A stretch of DNA of 64,000 nt, taken from assembly GCF_017809215.1 (NCBI RefSeq), contig NZ_CP065424.1, forward strand, positions 3,944,001 to 4,008,000. The letters run 5' to 3'. The notes beneath the pieces were generated by a model. It worked only from the letters and a program-made list of their open reading frames with translations. It was not told the origin of the DNA and searched no databases. The translations under genes and the position numbers were made by a program. Positions within the stretch are counted from its first letter, which is position 1. Each line of letters opens with the position of its first letter. Below, piece by piece: positions 1 through 8,484 of this stretch. Source of the DNA: Heyndrickxia oleronia. GTDB taxonomy: Bacteria > Bacillota > Bacilli > Bacillales > Bacillaceae_C.

Positions 1-102
1 CACACTTCATTCCATCCACCCCTTGATTTCACTCTTTTTTACAAGGCGAAAAGAGCTTTTATTTTTATCATATCATAATTATTTCTCCCTCTTACAGAGC
101 AA

Positions 103-128
103 TAAAAAAGGACCGAATCACTCGGTCC
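103..128 (-). terminator. Rho-independent terminator after bcp
   Basis: Read on the minus strand, a 7-bp GGACCGA/TCGGTCC stem with a 5-nt loop is followed by a run of Ts. It lies about 100 bp beyond the bcp stop. No credible gene was seen in 11-230. Confidence 0.7.
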
Positions 129-230
129 AAGATCTATTTTTTCTGAGGAGGTATGCCCTAATATAAGGTATGTAAAATTGACTGCTTTGAATGGACAGTA
201 GCCTTTACCAAGCAAAATAGGCTGACCCAA

Positions 231-704
231 TTATGCTAATTCAGTCTTAATATACGAAAGTGCATCCTCTACATGTCCTGCCACTTTCACCTTTCTCCAT
301 TCCTTCACTAGGATTCCTTCTTTATTAATAATAAATGTGGATCGTTCAATCCCCATATATTCTTTTCCGAAGTTTTTCTTTAGCTTCCATACATCATAGT
401 CTTCAGCTACCTTGTGCTCACTATCCTCTAATAACAGAAAAGGAAGCCCATGCTTATCGATAAATTTTTGATGCTGGGTAACAGGGTCAGGACTGACACC
501 TAAAATAACGGCATCAACATCGACAAAGCTTTCATGATGATCACGGAAATCACATGCCTCTGTTGTACACCCAGGTGTCATATCCTTTGGATAAAAATAA
601 AGAACGACATGCTTTTTCCCGATAAAATCAGATAAACGAACGGTTTCGCCATTATTTGCTTTCAATGTAAAATCAGGTGCTTTATTTCCTATTTGTGTAG
701 TCAT
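231..704 (-). CDS. bcp: Thioredoxin-dependent peroxiredoxin, Bcp/PrxQ type
   Basis: Reduces H2O2 and organic hydroperoxides in the cytoplasm using thioredoxin. The 157-residue length is normal for the family. The peroxidatic cysteine motif TPGCTTEAC places Cys46 and Cys51 four residues apart, the atypical 2-Cys arrangement of PrxQ. The thioredoxin-fold opening (GNKAPDFTL, VVLYFYPKD) is intact. A strong GGAGG lies 7 nt before the ATG. The position beside hemL matches B. subtilis ygaF. A terminator follows downstream. Confidence 0.93.
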   Translation of the reverse strand: MTTQIGNKAPDFTLKANNGETVRLSDFIGKKHVVLYFYPKDMTPGCTTEACDFRDHHESFVDVDAVILGVSPDPVTQHQKFIDKHGLPFLLLEDSEHKVAEDYDVWKLKKNFGKEYMGIERSTFIINKEGILVKEWRKVKVAGHVEDALSYIKTELA

Positions 705-785
705 TTAAATCCTCCTATTTTTTCGGGAGTTCATTCCCTTTCTTTCTTACAACCTTACCTAAAAATGATGAGATATCCAAATCAT

Positions 786-1232
786 TTACTTCTTCCATTC
801 ACTATTATGCTCAAAATCAATGAAGGATTTGACGACAAAAGCAGCAGGGATCGTATAGCCAATCAATGCCTCTAAGATAACTAATAGTCTTCCGATTCCA
901 ACCGGGACAATATCTCCGTACCCAACGGAAAATAAAGTAATCGCACTCAAATACATTGCCGAGCCTAATTTTTCAATATAGCTCCCAGAAAATAAGGCGC
1001 CTTGTTCGACAATGACGTGAAACCCTTTTAGTTCAAGCAGCATAAATAGCAAGCCAAATCCAATCATAATGACACTATAGGTGTATCCTAAAAAGAGAAA
1101 GTTCTCAAAGGATACAAGCTTATATTTTAATTTCGAAGGAAAAAATAATGTCCGTAAGCTCATACTTATGCAGACGATCACTGCTATCATCAGTATATAG
1201 ATCATACAAAGTCTCCTCAGCTTTTCATTCAC
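786..1232 (-). CDS. Potassium channel family protein (two-TM, pore-loop)
   Basis: A 148-residue membrane protein. Two or three hydrophobic segments surround a pore loop carrying the K+ selectivity filter TLFSVGYGD at residues 99-107. The final helix follows directly and the C-terminus is short and charged, with no RCK/TrkA_N domain, so this is a minimal ion-channel (PF07885-type) protein. It lies between bcp and hemL, where I do not recall a gene in B. subtilis, and diverges from hemL. Gating and physiological role cannot be read from the sequence. Confidence 0.85.
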   Translation of the reverse strand: MNEKLRRLCMIYILMIAVIVCISMSLRTLFFPSKLKYKLVSFENFLFLGYTYSVIMIGFGLLFMLLELKGFHVIVEQGALFSGSYIEKLGSAMYLSAITLFSVGYGDIVPVGIGRLLVILEALIGYTIPAAFVVKSFIDFEHNSEWKK

Positions 1233-1293
1233 ATTTTAGCTTGTCATTCTATTCTACTCGGACACATTTCCTTATATGAAATCTTTATGCTGA

Positions 1294-1323
1294 TTGGACA
1301 CGCAAAAAAGAAGGTACTACAAT
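1294..1323 (+). promoter_or_regulatory. Sigma-A promoter of hemL
   Basis: TTGGAC at 1294-1299 and TACAAT at 1318-1323 are separated by 18 nt, about 37 bp before the hemL ATG. This places transcription start downstream of an earlier in-frame ATG at 1294, which supports the later start. Confidence 0.6.
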
Positions 1324-1359
1324 AGATATGATGGATCGAAATTAGGAGGCAAGAAAAAA

Positions 1360-2652
1360 ATGAACTTTTCACAATCAGAACGTTTACATACAGAAGCACT
1401 TGAGCACATCGTTGGTGGCGTAAATAGTCCCTCCCGCTCTTACAAAGCAGTCGGTGGTGGTTCACCCGTTGCGATGAAGCGTGCGCAGGGTGCTTATTTC
1501 TGGGATGTCGATGATAATAAGTATATTGACTATCTAGCTGCATATGGACCGATTATTACTGGTCATGCACACCCACATATTACAGAAGCAATTAAAACAG
1601 CCGCTGAAAATGGTGTATTATACGGGACACCTACCCCATTTGAAGTGAAATTTGCCAAAATGCTAAAAGAGGCGATGCCTGCACTCGATAAGGTTCGCTT
1701 TGTTAACTCTGGTACAGAGGCAGTCATGACAACCATCCGTGTGGCTCGTGCCTTCACTGGACGTGATAAAATCATCAAATTCGAAGGCTGTTATCATGGC
1801 CATTCTGACTTAGTGCTTGTTGCGGCAGGCTCTGGTCCTTCTCAATTAGGAATGCCAGATTCAGCAGGTGTGACTAAAAATATTGCGAAGGAAGTTATTA
1901 CAGTTCCATTCAATGATATTGAGCCATTTAAGGAAGCCTTAAATAAATGGGGCAATGAAGTTGCAGCCGTACTAGTTGAACCAATTGTCGGCAACTTTGG
2001 GATTGTTGAGCCGAAGCCTGGATTTTTAGAGCAAGTCAATGAATTAACTCATGAAGCAGGAGCACTTGTCATTTATGATGAAGTCATCACAGCCTTCCGC
2101 TTCATGTATGGTGGAGCACAAAATTTATTAGGTGTTACACCAGACTTAACAGCTATGGGTAAAATCATTGGTGGTGGACTACCAATTGGTGCGTATGGCG
2201 GTAAAAAGGAAATTATGGAAAAGGTGGCTCCGCTTGGACCAGCGTATCAAGCAGGAACGATGGCTGGTAACCCAGCATCCATGTTAGCGGGAATTGCTTG
2301 TTTAGAAGTATTAAAACAAGAGGGCGTCTATGATGAATTAGATCGCTTAGGGGCAATTCTTGAAAAAGGCATTTTAGATGCTGCACAAAAACATCAAACA
2401 CCGATTACGATTAACCGTTTAAAAGGTGCCTTAACAATTTATTTCACCACTGAAAAGGTGGAGAACTATAAACAAGCCGAAGCAACCGATGGTGAGATGT
2501 TCGCCAAATTCTTCAAGCTCATGCTTGAGCAAGGCATTAATCTAGCTCCATCAAAATATGAAGCATGGTTTATTACGACCGCACATACAGAGCAAGATAT
2601 TCTAGAAACAATCAAAGCAGTTGACATTGCTTTTTCAAAATTGAACAACTAA
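1360..2652 (+). CDS. hemL: Glutamate-1-semialdehyde 2,1-aminomutase
   Basis: Converts glutamate-1-semialdehyde to 5-aminolevulinate in the C5 tetrapyrrole pathway, using PLP. The 430-residue protein shows the class III aminotransferase fold. The motif AMGKIIGGGLPIGA puts the PLP lysine at residue 268, the substrate loop NSGTEAVMTTIR is present, and the PLP-phosphate region GCYHGHSD is present. The start was chosen at 1360 because AGGAGG lies 9 nt upstream; the 22 codons before it overlap the promoter. It corresponds to B. subtilis gsaB, a second GSA aminomutase outside the hemAXCDBL cluster, so another hemL may exist elsewhere in the genome. Confidence 0.95.
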   Translation: MNFSQSERLHTEALEHIVGGVNSPSRSYKAVGGGSPVAMKRAQGAYFWDVDDNKYIDYLAAYGPIITGHAHPHITEAIKTAAENGVLYGTPTPFEVKFAKMLKEAMPALDKVRFVNSGTEAVMTTIRVARAFTGRDKIIKFEGCYHGHSDLVLVAAGSGPSQLGMPDSAGVTKNIAKEVITVPFNDIEPFKEALNKWGNEVAAVLVEPIVGNFGIVEPKPGFLEQVNELTHEAGALVIYDEVITAFRFMYGGAQNLLGVTPDLTAMGKIIGGGLPIGAYGGKKEIMEKVAPLGPAYQAGTMAGNPASMLAGIACLEVLKQEGVYDELDRLGAILEKGILDAAQKHQTPITINRLKGALTIYFTTEKVENYKQAEATDGEMFAKFFKLMLEQGINLAPSKYEAWFITTAHTEQDILETIKAVDIAFSKLNN

Positions 2653-2660
2653 TCTTTTTC

Positions 2661-2688
2661 AGGGGTCTGACAATGGGGTCAGACCCCT
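2661..2688 (+). terminator. hemL 3' hairpin built from the GGGGTCTGACCCC palindrome
   Basis: Nine bases after the hemL stop, GGGGTCTGAC (2662-2671) pairs with GTCAGACCCC (2678-2687) across a short loop, followed by TTT. The inner copy GGGGTCAGACCCC at 2675-2687 is the same palindrome found in arrays near 5775-6183 and 23726-23870. It probably acts as the hemL terminator. Confidence 0.65.
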
Positions 2689-2743
2689 TTCACTTTAAAC
2701 ACCCCTCTAAAAAAAAGATTTCCTCCTTCCGTACATTTTTCTC

Positions 2744-2772
2744 TTGATATTCTTTCTAGGACATTGTATATT
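2744..2772 (+). promoter_or_regulatory. Sigma-A promoter of the ygaE-like gene
   Basis: TTGATA at 2744-2749 and TATATT at 2767-2772 have 17-nt spacing, upstream of the membrane protein gene. Confidence 0.55.
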
Positions 2773-2836
2773 ACTAATTTGGTATTAATATGTTATCTTA
2801 ATGAAAAGATATTTTACGAAAGGAATCATCACTGAT

Positions 2837-3919
2837 ATGAAGCTAGGTGCCCGCATTTTTAAAACGGGAATTGCCATCGTTTTGGCATTGTATATTGCAA
2901 AGCTGGTAGGAATGACTTCCCCTGTATTTGCAGGAATTGCTGCGATTTTCGCTATTAAACCGACCATCTATCGATCCTATTTATCGATTGTGGAGCAGGT
3001 ACAAGGGAATGTCATCGGAGCTGTTGTTGCAGTTGCCTTCGGTTTAATTTTTGAAAACAATTATATTATCGTGGGGCTTGCAGCATTAATAACGATTATG
3101 ATCATGTTGAGGCTAAAGCTTGAAAATAGTATTAGCTTAGGACTTGTGACCATGATTGTTATCCTTGAATCACCTGGTGAGCATTTTCTTGAGTTTGCAT
3201 GGTTGCGCTTTGCAACGATTCTCATTGGAATTCTTTCGGCGTTTATTGTAAATTTAATTTTCTTACCGCCAAAATATGAAACAAAGCTCTTCCATCGCAT
3301 GTCTAACTTAACAGAAGATATTTTTACACTGATTCGCTTAATATTAAGCCATGATTCAGAACATCATGTAATGAAAATAGAAATTGAAAAGATTAGAGAT
3401 CGTTTAGTAAAGGTTAATCAGTTTTATACATTGTTTAATGAGGAAAGACGTTATTTTAAAAAGAGCACGCCTGAAAAGAAAAGAAAAACGGTTATTTATC
3501 GCCAGATGGTGACCGCATCACAGGATTGCTTTGATATTCTAAAATTACTGCATCGATATGAATATGATATTGTCAAGTTACCTGAAGAAATCCAAATTCA
3601 GCTTCATGAACGTCTGGATTTCTTAATAAATGAACACCAAAAATTATTATTCCAGTTTCTTGGAAAAGTAAAACAAAATGATCTGTACGATGAAGAAAAT
3701 TTAAATACGTATCATGAGGATTTAATGAAGCTCTATATTAAAGAGATTGAAGATGAAAAACATGAATGTGATAATCAATCCTATCATTTTATGAGACTTC
3801 TCTCCGCCATGATGGACTACCAAGAACAATTAAAGCATCTCAGCATTTTAATCGATAGCTTTAAAAATTATCATAAAGAGGATAATGAAGTGTCGATTCA
3901 GGAAGAAGTTGAGGAGTAA
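2837..3919 (+). CDS. ygaE: FUSC/aromatic acid exporter family membrane protein (YgaE-like)
   Basis: A 360-residue protein. The N-terminal third holds about five hydrophobic segments starting with GARIFKTGIAIVLALYIAKL, which is typical of the DUF939/ArAE_1 family. The last 200 residues are soluble, charged and helical. Families of this kind are proposed to export aromatic or other organic acids; no substrate is shown here. The start at 2837 is preferred over the in-frame ATG at 2801 because family members begin with this GARxxKTG segment and a GAAAGGA precedes it. The identity with ygaE rests on position between gsaB and ygaD. Confidence 0.75.
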   Translation: MKLGARIFKTGIAIVLALYIAKLVGMTSPVFAGIAAIFAIKPTIYRSYLSIVEQVQGNVIGAVVAVAFGLIFENNYIIVGLAALITIMIMLRLKLENSISLGLVTMIVILESPGEHFLEFAWLRFATILIGILSAFIVNLIFLPPKYETKLFHRMSNLTEDIFTLIRLILSHDSEHHVMKIEIEKIRDRLVKVNQFYTLFNEERRYFKKSTPEKKRKTVIYRQMVTASQDCFDILKLLHRYEYDIVKLPEEIQIQLHERLDFLINEHQKLLFQFLGKVKQNDLYDEENLNTYHEDLMKLYIKEIEDEKHECDNQSYHFMRLLSAMMDYQEQLKHLSILIDSFKNYHKEDNEVSIQEEVEE

Positions 3920-3923
3920 AAGG

Positions 3924-3969
3924 AAAGGGAGGTTCAGCTGTTTATTGACAGCCGAGCCTCCCTTTTTTT
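3924..3969. terminator. Bidirectional terminator between ygaE and ygaD
   Basis: A long interrupted stem (AAAGGGAGG/CCTCCCTTT plus inner GCTGT/ACAGC) is flanked by A and T runs. It separates two convergent genes. Confidence 0.8.
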
Positions 3970-3992
3970 GTACCATTATTTGAAGGTATACA

Positions 3993-5741
3993 TTAAGAAT
4001 CTAATTGTTGTACCTGGAATAGGTTAAAATAATGCCCTTGTTTTTCCATTAATTCTTCATGTGGACCAATCTCAACAATTTCCCCATGCTCAATGAGGAC
4101 AATACGATCGGCATGGGTAATAGTGGACAGTCGATGGGCAACAATAAATGTCGTCCGATCCTTAGCCAGCTTTTCCAATGCCTCCTGAATTAAATGTTCA
4201 CTTTCTAAATCCAGTGCAGATGTTGCTTCATCCAAAATTAATATAGGAGGGTTTTTCAAAAATACACGAGCAATCGCAATCCGCTGCTTCTGACCACCGG
4301 AAAGCTTCACTCCTCTTTCCCCAACCTTTGTGTCATATCCTTCTGGAAGATTCATGATAAACTCATGGGCATTTGCTGCTTTCGCTGCCTGTATGATCTC
4401 TTCCTCTGTTGCATCTGGCTTACCTAGTAAAATATTTAACCGAACCGATTCACTAAATAAAATATTATCCTGTAAGACCATCCCAATTTTATCGCGAAGG
4501 CTTCTTACTTTAAAATCGCGAATATCAGTGCCATCTAAAAGGATTTTCCCACTCGTTACGTCATAGAAACGGGGAATCAAACTGACTAATGAAGATTTAC
4601 CTCCACCACTCATCCCGACTAACGCGATCGTTTCACCGGCACGAACATGTAATTGGATATCCTTAAGGACAGATAATTCCTTTTCATTATAAGCAAAGTT
4701 TACATGCTCAAATGAAATATCACCTTTAACATTTTTGCATTCAATCGCATCTGGCGCATCATCGATATCATATTTTTCATCCATTAATTCAAAGACGCGG
4801 TCCATTGAGGCAATAGATTGCGTTAATGTCGTACCAGAGTTCACTAATCGACGTAGTGGGCTATATAAACGATCGATATATGCAATGAATGCTGCCATTG
4901 TCCCAATCGATAAATTCCCATGGATCGCTTGATATCCTGCAAAACCAATGACAATTAATGGAGCAATATCTGTCAATGTGTTAACAACAGAAAATGCCTT
5001 CGCTGTCCATCGCGTATGCTGCAAGGCTTTATCGAGAAAATTCGAATTATGTACGCGAAAGCGTTCCTGCTCGGTATCTTCAATAGCAAAGCTTTTAATA
5101 ACAGGCATTCCCTGCACCCGCTCATGTAAATACCCTTGCACTTCAGCAAGCGCTTGGGAGCGAACCCTTGTAAATTTGCGTAAATTGCCGAAGAAATATT
5201 TAACCGATATCGCATACAGTGGAAACACAATGAGCGAAACAATGGTTAACGGAACATCCATTGTAAACATTATCGAAACCGCAATGATGATCGTCGCCGC
5301 ATCCAGCCATACATTCATTAAGCCGGTAATAACAAAGTCCTTTGTCTGCTCAACATCATTGATCACTCTGGAGATAACTTCCCCCGCACGCGTATTAGAG
5401 TAAAATTTAAAGCTCAATTTCTGTAAATGCGTAAATAAGCGATCCCGGATATCATATAAAATCTTGCTTGATGTCCATTGAGCAAAATACTGTCTGTAAA
5501 ATTCAATCGGCGGCCGTAAAACCACAAACACACCTAACATAATCGACATCGTGATCAAAAGCTTCGACGTTTTCTCATCAACTGACAAATGCTGATTCGT
5601 CACAATATCATCAATCACATACTGAATAATAACGGGAATAAGCAGCGGAATCGCAAACTTTATCAAACCAATAATCAACGTCCCAATAATCTGACCCGTA
5701 TACGGCTTAACAAACTTCATATATCTCTTTGTACTACTCAT
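3993..5741 (-). CDS. ygaD: ABC exporter, fused permease and ATPase (YgaD-like)
   Basis: A 582-residue half-transporter expected to homodimerise in the membrane. Six transmembrane segments lie in residues 15-300. The nucleotide-binding domain follows, with Walker A GMSGGGKSS at 376-384, signature LSGGQ at 480-484, Walker B ILILDEA near 500 and the H-loop AHRLST. This is the MsbA/BmrA-type multidrug or lipid exporter layout; the substrate is unknown. The start has GGGAGG 7-8 nt upstream. The position between ygaE and ntdP matches B. subtilis ygaD. Confidence 0.88.
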   Translation of the reverse strand: MSSTKRYMKFVKPYTGQIIGTLIIGLIKFAIPLLIPVIIQYVIDDIVTNQHLSVDEKTSKLLITMSIMLGVFVVLRPPIEFYRQYFAQWTSSKILYDIRDRLFTHLQKLSFKFYSNTRAGEVISRVINDVEQTKDFVITGLMNVWLDAATIIIAVSIMFTMDVPLTIVSLIVFPLYAISVKYFFGNLRKFTRVRSQALAEVQGYLHERVQGMPVIKSFAIEDTEQERFRVHNSNFLDKALQHTRWTAKAFSVVNTLTDIAPLIVIGFAGYQAIHGNLSIGTMAAFIAYIDRLYSPLRRLVNSGTTLTQSIASMDRVFELMDEKYDIDDAPDAIECKNVKGDISFEHVNFAYNEKELSVLKDIQLHVRAGETIALVGMSGGGKSSLVSLIPRFYDVTSGKILLDGTDIRDFKVRSLRDKIGMVLQDNILFSESVRLNILLGKPDATEEEIIQAAKAANAHEFIMNLPEGYDTKVGERGVKLSGGQKQRIAIARVFLKNPPILILDEATSALDLESEHLIQEALEKLAKDRTTFIVAHRLSTITHADRIVLIEHGEIVEIGPHEELMEKQGHYFNLFQVQQLDS

Positions 5742-5774
5742 AAAATCCCCTCCCTTTCTGAAAAATCTCGCTGT

Positions 5775-6183
5775 GGGGGTCTGACCCCATTTATTAAAAC
5801 CTAGAGGTAGTAAAGCTTGTCTTTCCTGGAATTGACGTTTGGGGGTCTGACCCCGTTTGTTATAATCAAGAGCTACGAACCCTTGTCTTTCCTGGAATTA
5901 ACGCTTGGGGGTCTGACCCCGTTTGTTATAATCAAGAGCTACGAACCCTTGTCTTTCCTGGAATTAACGCTTGGGGGTCTGACCCCGTTTGTTATAATCA
6001 AGAGCTACGGACCCTTGTCTTTCCTGGAATTAACGCTTGGGGGTCTGACCCCGTTTGTTATAATCAAGAGCTACGAACCCTTGACTTTCCTGGAATTAAC
6101 GCTTGGGGGTCTGACCCCACTTGTTAAAAGCTTGAGCTATAAACCTTTTCTTTATTTGAAACGACGTTTTGGGGTCTGACCCC
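5775..6183. repeat. 66-bp-period array of the GGGGTCTGACCCC palindrome
   Basis: Seven copies of GGGG(G)TCTGACCCC start at 5775, 5841, 5907, 5973, 6039, 6105 and about 6171, each 66 bp apart. The central spacers are nearly identical: each begins GTTTGTTATAATCAAG and ends GAATTAACGCTT. The first and last units have diverged. The array fills the gap between ygaD and ntdP. Because 66 is a multiple of three, the array gives a spurious repetitive reading frame at 5817-6179 with no ribosome site. Confidence 0.95.
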
Positions 6184-6316
6184 CACTCGCCCCCCGCTCA
6201 CCTTATTATCTGCTGCCGGTTCACGAAAAAAACCTGTGGCTTGTAACTACCAACAGGTAACTAATCGATTTTATTTAAATTAAAATAAATGGTTTGCAAC
6301 TAGTAGCTAGATGATT

Positions 6317-6847
6317 TCATCTACGGTAGGTTAGATAGCGTTCGTACCAAATATCAATAAAATCGGGTGCAAATGGGCCTTTTCTTTGGCGTATCCATCT
6401 TACCAAGTTGTCCACATTTCGCTTTAAAATATGGTCAATGACATCGGGATATCCCATTTGTTTCCGATGGTATTCATACTCATCTTCATCTAAAAGCGTA
6501 TAAGTCATATCGGGAAAGACTTTAATATCTAGATCATAATCGATGTATTTTAACGCCTCTTTATCATACACAAATGGTGAACCTAGGTTACAGTAATAGT
6601 ATATTCCATCCTCTCGAATCATTCCAATAATATTAAACCAATGATCCGAGTGAAAATAGCAAATAGCTGGTTCACGGGTAATCCATGTGCGACCATCCGA
6701 TTCCGTTACAATAGTCCGATCATTCCCACCAATCACAAGGGACTTCGATCCTTTTAATACTGTCGTCTCTTCCCATATTCGATGTATGTATCCGTTATGT
6801 TTATAGCTATGTATTTGTATCGTATCACCTTCAATGGGAATGCCCAT
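6317..6847 (-). CDS. ntdP: Nucleoside tri-/diphosphate phosphatase, DUF402 family
   Basis: A 176-residue cytosolic protein of the YgaC/NtdP family, whose characterised members hydrolyse nucleoside tri- and diphosphates with divalent metal. Family features visible are the opening GDTIQIHSYKHNGYIHR, the central GSPFVYD and the acidic LDEDEYEYHRK segment. Length is typical. It follows ygaB and precedes ygaD in the transcription direction, as in B. subtilis ygaC. The 264 bp between its start and the IS element hold AT-rich DNA with a possible TATAAT at about 6950 but no convincing -35. Confidence 0.85.
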   Translation of the reverse strand: MGIPIEGDTIQIHSYKHNGYIHRIWEETTVLKGSKSLVIGGNDRTIVTESDGRTWITREPAICYFHSDHWFNIIGMIREDGIYYYCNLGSPFVYDKEALKYIDYDLDIKVFPDMTYTLLDEDEYEYHRKQMGYPDVIDHILKRNVDNLVRWIRQRKGPFAPDFIDIWYERYLTYRR

Positions 6848-7150
6848 ACCTTTTCTCCCTACTTTCTTTATAAAATTTGTATCCGTTCAAATAAATCAAA
6901 GTATCTGTTTTCTGTCTAATTCCTAAAAATCCCTTATTAATATTCTATTATTATAACGTTTTTTAAGAAAATTTAAAACAAAAGACTCTTATATGTATAG
7001 CATTTATCATCGATAAAATTATGTCGGTTTTTTTAGGATTCAGCTAGTTCTGATGAGTTAAGCAGATAACTATTGGTTAAAACTACAACAATAGAAAAAA
7101 CCCCTACCTTCAGTAAAGTGTACCCTTTGTAAAGGACATTTAAAAAAAGA

Positions 7151-8096
7151 CTAGGCAACTTGAAGAAGATGATGACTGTATTGTGCAGGTGTCATCTTTT
7201 TTAAGTTCCATTGACCTCGGTAATGATTGTAATATGTCATATAACTCTGAACCTCTCTTTTTACTTCTTCTAATGATTCACACGTTTTAAAATCCGTTTC
7301 ATCTTTAAAATGTCCAAAGAACGATTCTTGTGGGGCATTATCCCAACAGTTTCCACGACGTGACATAGATTGCCCTAGTCCCATTTTCTTTACCATCTTT
7401 TGAAATTGGGGGTTGGTATAGTGGAACCCTTGATCTGAGTGAATGAATGCGCCTTCGGCCAGCTTTATCCCAGTCTTTTTCAACTTCTTTAATGTATTTA
7501 ACGCAATATCTAGTGTGATTTTATCTGATGTCTCATATGCTAAGATTTCATTGGTTTCGGCATCTTTTATAGTGGACAAGTAGGCACGTTTTCCTTTTCC
7601 ATAACTTAAATATGTAATGTCTGTTAATAATACTTTTCTAGCGGTTCCTTGCTTAAATTCGCGGTTTAATAGGTTCGGTAAAGTTCTATGTTCTTTTGTT
7701 GCTTTTGCCATTCTTCGATATGGGTTTGCTTTTCGAATTGGGCAAATGATTTGGAATTTTTTCATGATACGACGAATTCGTTTTAGGTTATATGTAATTT
7801 GATACTGATTTTCTAAGGTCATCTTGATTTGACGTGCGCCTTTCTTACGACGACGAAAATTATAAGCTTTTAAAATGATTTTCTTTACTTTTTCGTCTGC
7901 TCATCACGAGCCTGTCTATTAAGTTGTGCTTCTTCTGAAAAATAACGATAATAACCTGATCGAGAGACACCAACTAGTTCACAAAGATAGCTCACCATCC
8001 GCTTTAAGTTATATTTTTTTAATGACCAATTGGATCAATTCAAATTTCTGTTCAGCTGTTAGTTTTTCCTTTTCTTCACCAACATCCTTTCTGCTA
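7151..8096 (-). pseudogene. IS3-family orfB transposase, broken by two indels
   Basis: The integrase core keeps its DDE residues: D in LLTDITYL, D in IHSDQGFHY and E in QESFFGHFKD. Only 7151-7822 reads openly from an ATG. Upstream, the conserved N-terminal part (CELVGVSRSGYYRYFSEEA) is found in a different frame. A run of seven As (8014-8020 on the plus strand as Ts) has one extra base, and a run of five (7889-7893) lacks one. Both create immediate stops. The element is therefore probably unable to make full transposase on its own. Confidence 0.85.
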
Positions 8097-8484
8097 GATC
8101 GATCTTTTTTAGCAGTTCATTTTCTGCACGTAATAAGGCGTTTTGTGCTTCTAATCGTGCATATTTTTCTTCTAAACTTAATTCACGTTCAAGTGGTCGT
8201 CCAGAATGGTATTTTCGAGTGTCTTCAAGCCCAGCTACACCATTTTCTTTATAAGCTTTACGCCATCTCTTTAAAGATGAACTCGCTCGTTCAGTCCCAA
8301 CGATTTCAATATCAAATCCTGCATCTTCAAATATTTGACGTGGAAATTTTCCTTCTTCATACTCTTTAATAGCTAATGCTTTAAATTCATCAGTGTAAGT
8401 AATTGCTTTTTCACTAACAGCTTTTACATAAGGATGTTTCATCAATAATTTCTGTTCTTGATCTGTAAATAATATTTTCGACAT
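8059..8484 (-). CDS. IS3-family orfA, helix-turn-helix transposase subunit
   Basis: A 141-residue orfA. An HTH region (EFKALAIKEYEEGKFPRQIF... then RWRKAYKENG) recognises the IS ends, and a leucine-zipper-like C-terminus (EEKYARLEAQNALLRAENEL) mediates oligomerisation. Its end overlaps orfB in another frame, as expected for programmed frameshift expression in this family. The start at 8484 was chosen because GGGGCGG lies 7-8 nt upstream. This subunit is intact although orfB is broken. Confidence 0.8.
   Translation of the reverse strand: MSKILFTDQEQKLLMKHPYVKAVSEKAITYTDEFKALAIKEYEEGKFPRQIFEDAGFDIEIVGTERASSSLKRWRKAYKENGVAGLEDTRKYHSGRPLERELSLEEKYARLEAQNALLRAENELLKKIDLAERMLVKKRKN

Noticed and set aside
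1..10. Possible minus-strand gene start at the left edge (AAGGGGTGG then ATG)
   Set aside because: Only ten coding bases are inside the window, so no product can be supported, although perR would be expected near here by B. subtilis order.
39..230. 63-codon minus-strand open frame before bcp
   Set aside because: It contains the bcp terminator hairpin, has no ribosome site and no recognisable protein features.
5817..6179. A 120-codon open frame with 22-residue repeats over the palindrome array
   Set aside because: It is a by-product of a 66-bp (22-codon) tandem repeat. There is no ribosome site, the frame ends where the repeat diverges, and the DNA palindrome is the conserved element.
5775..6183. 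CRISPR array
   Set aside because: The period is constant, but the intervals between palindromes are near-identical, not unique spacers, and the palindrome is only 13-14 bp. No cas genes are present.
7889..7893. Programmed -1 frameshift site inside orfB
   Set aside because: The A run is too short for the usual A AAA AAG heptamer and is not at the orfA/orfB overlap; a second indel nearby makes decay or sequencing error more likely.
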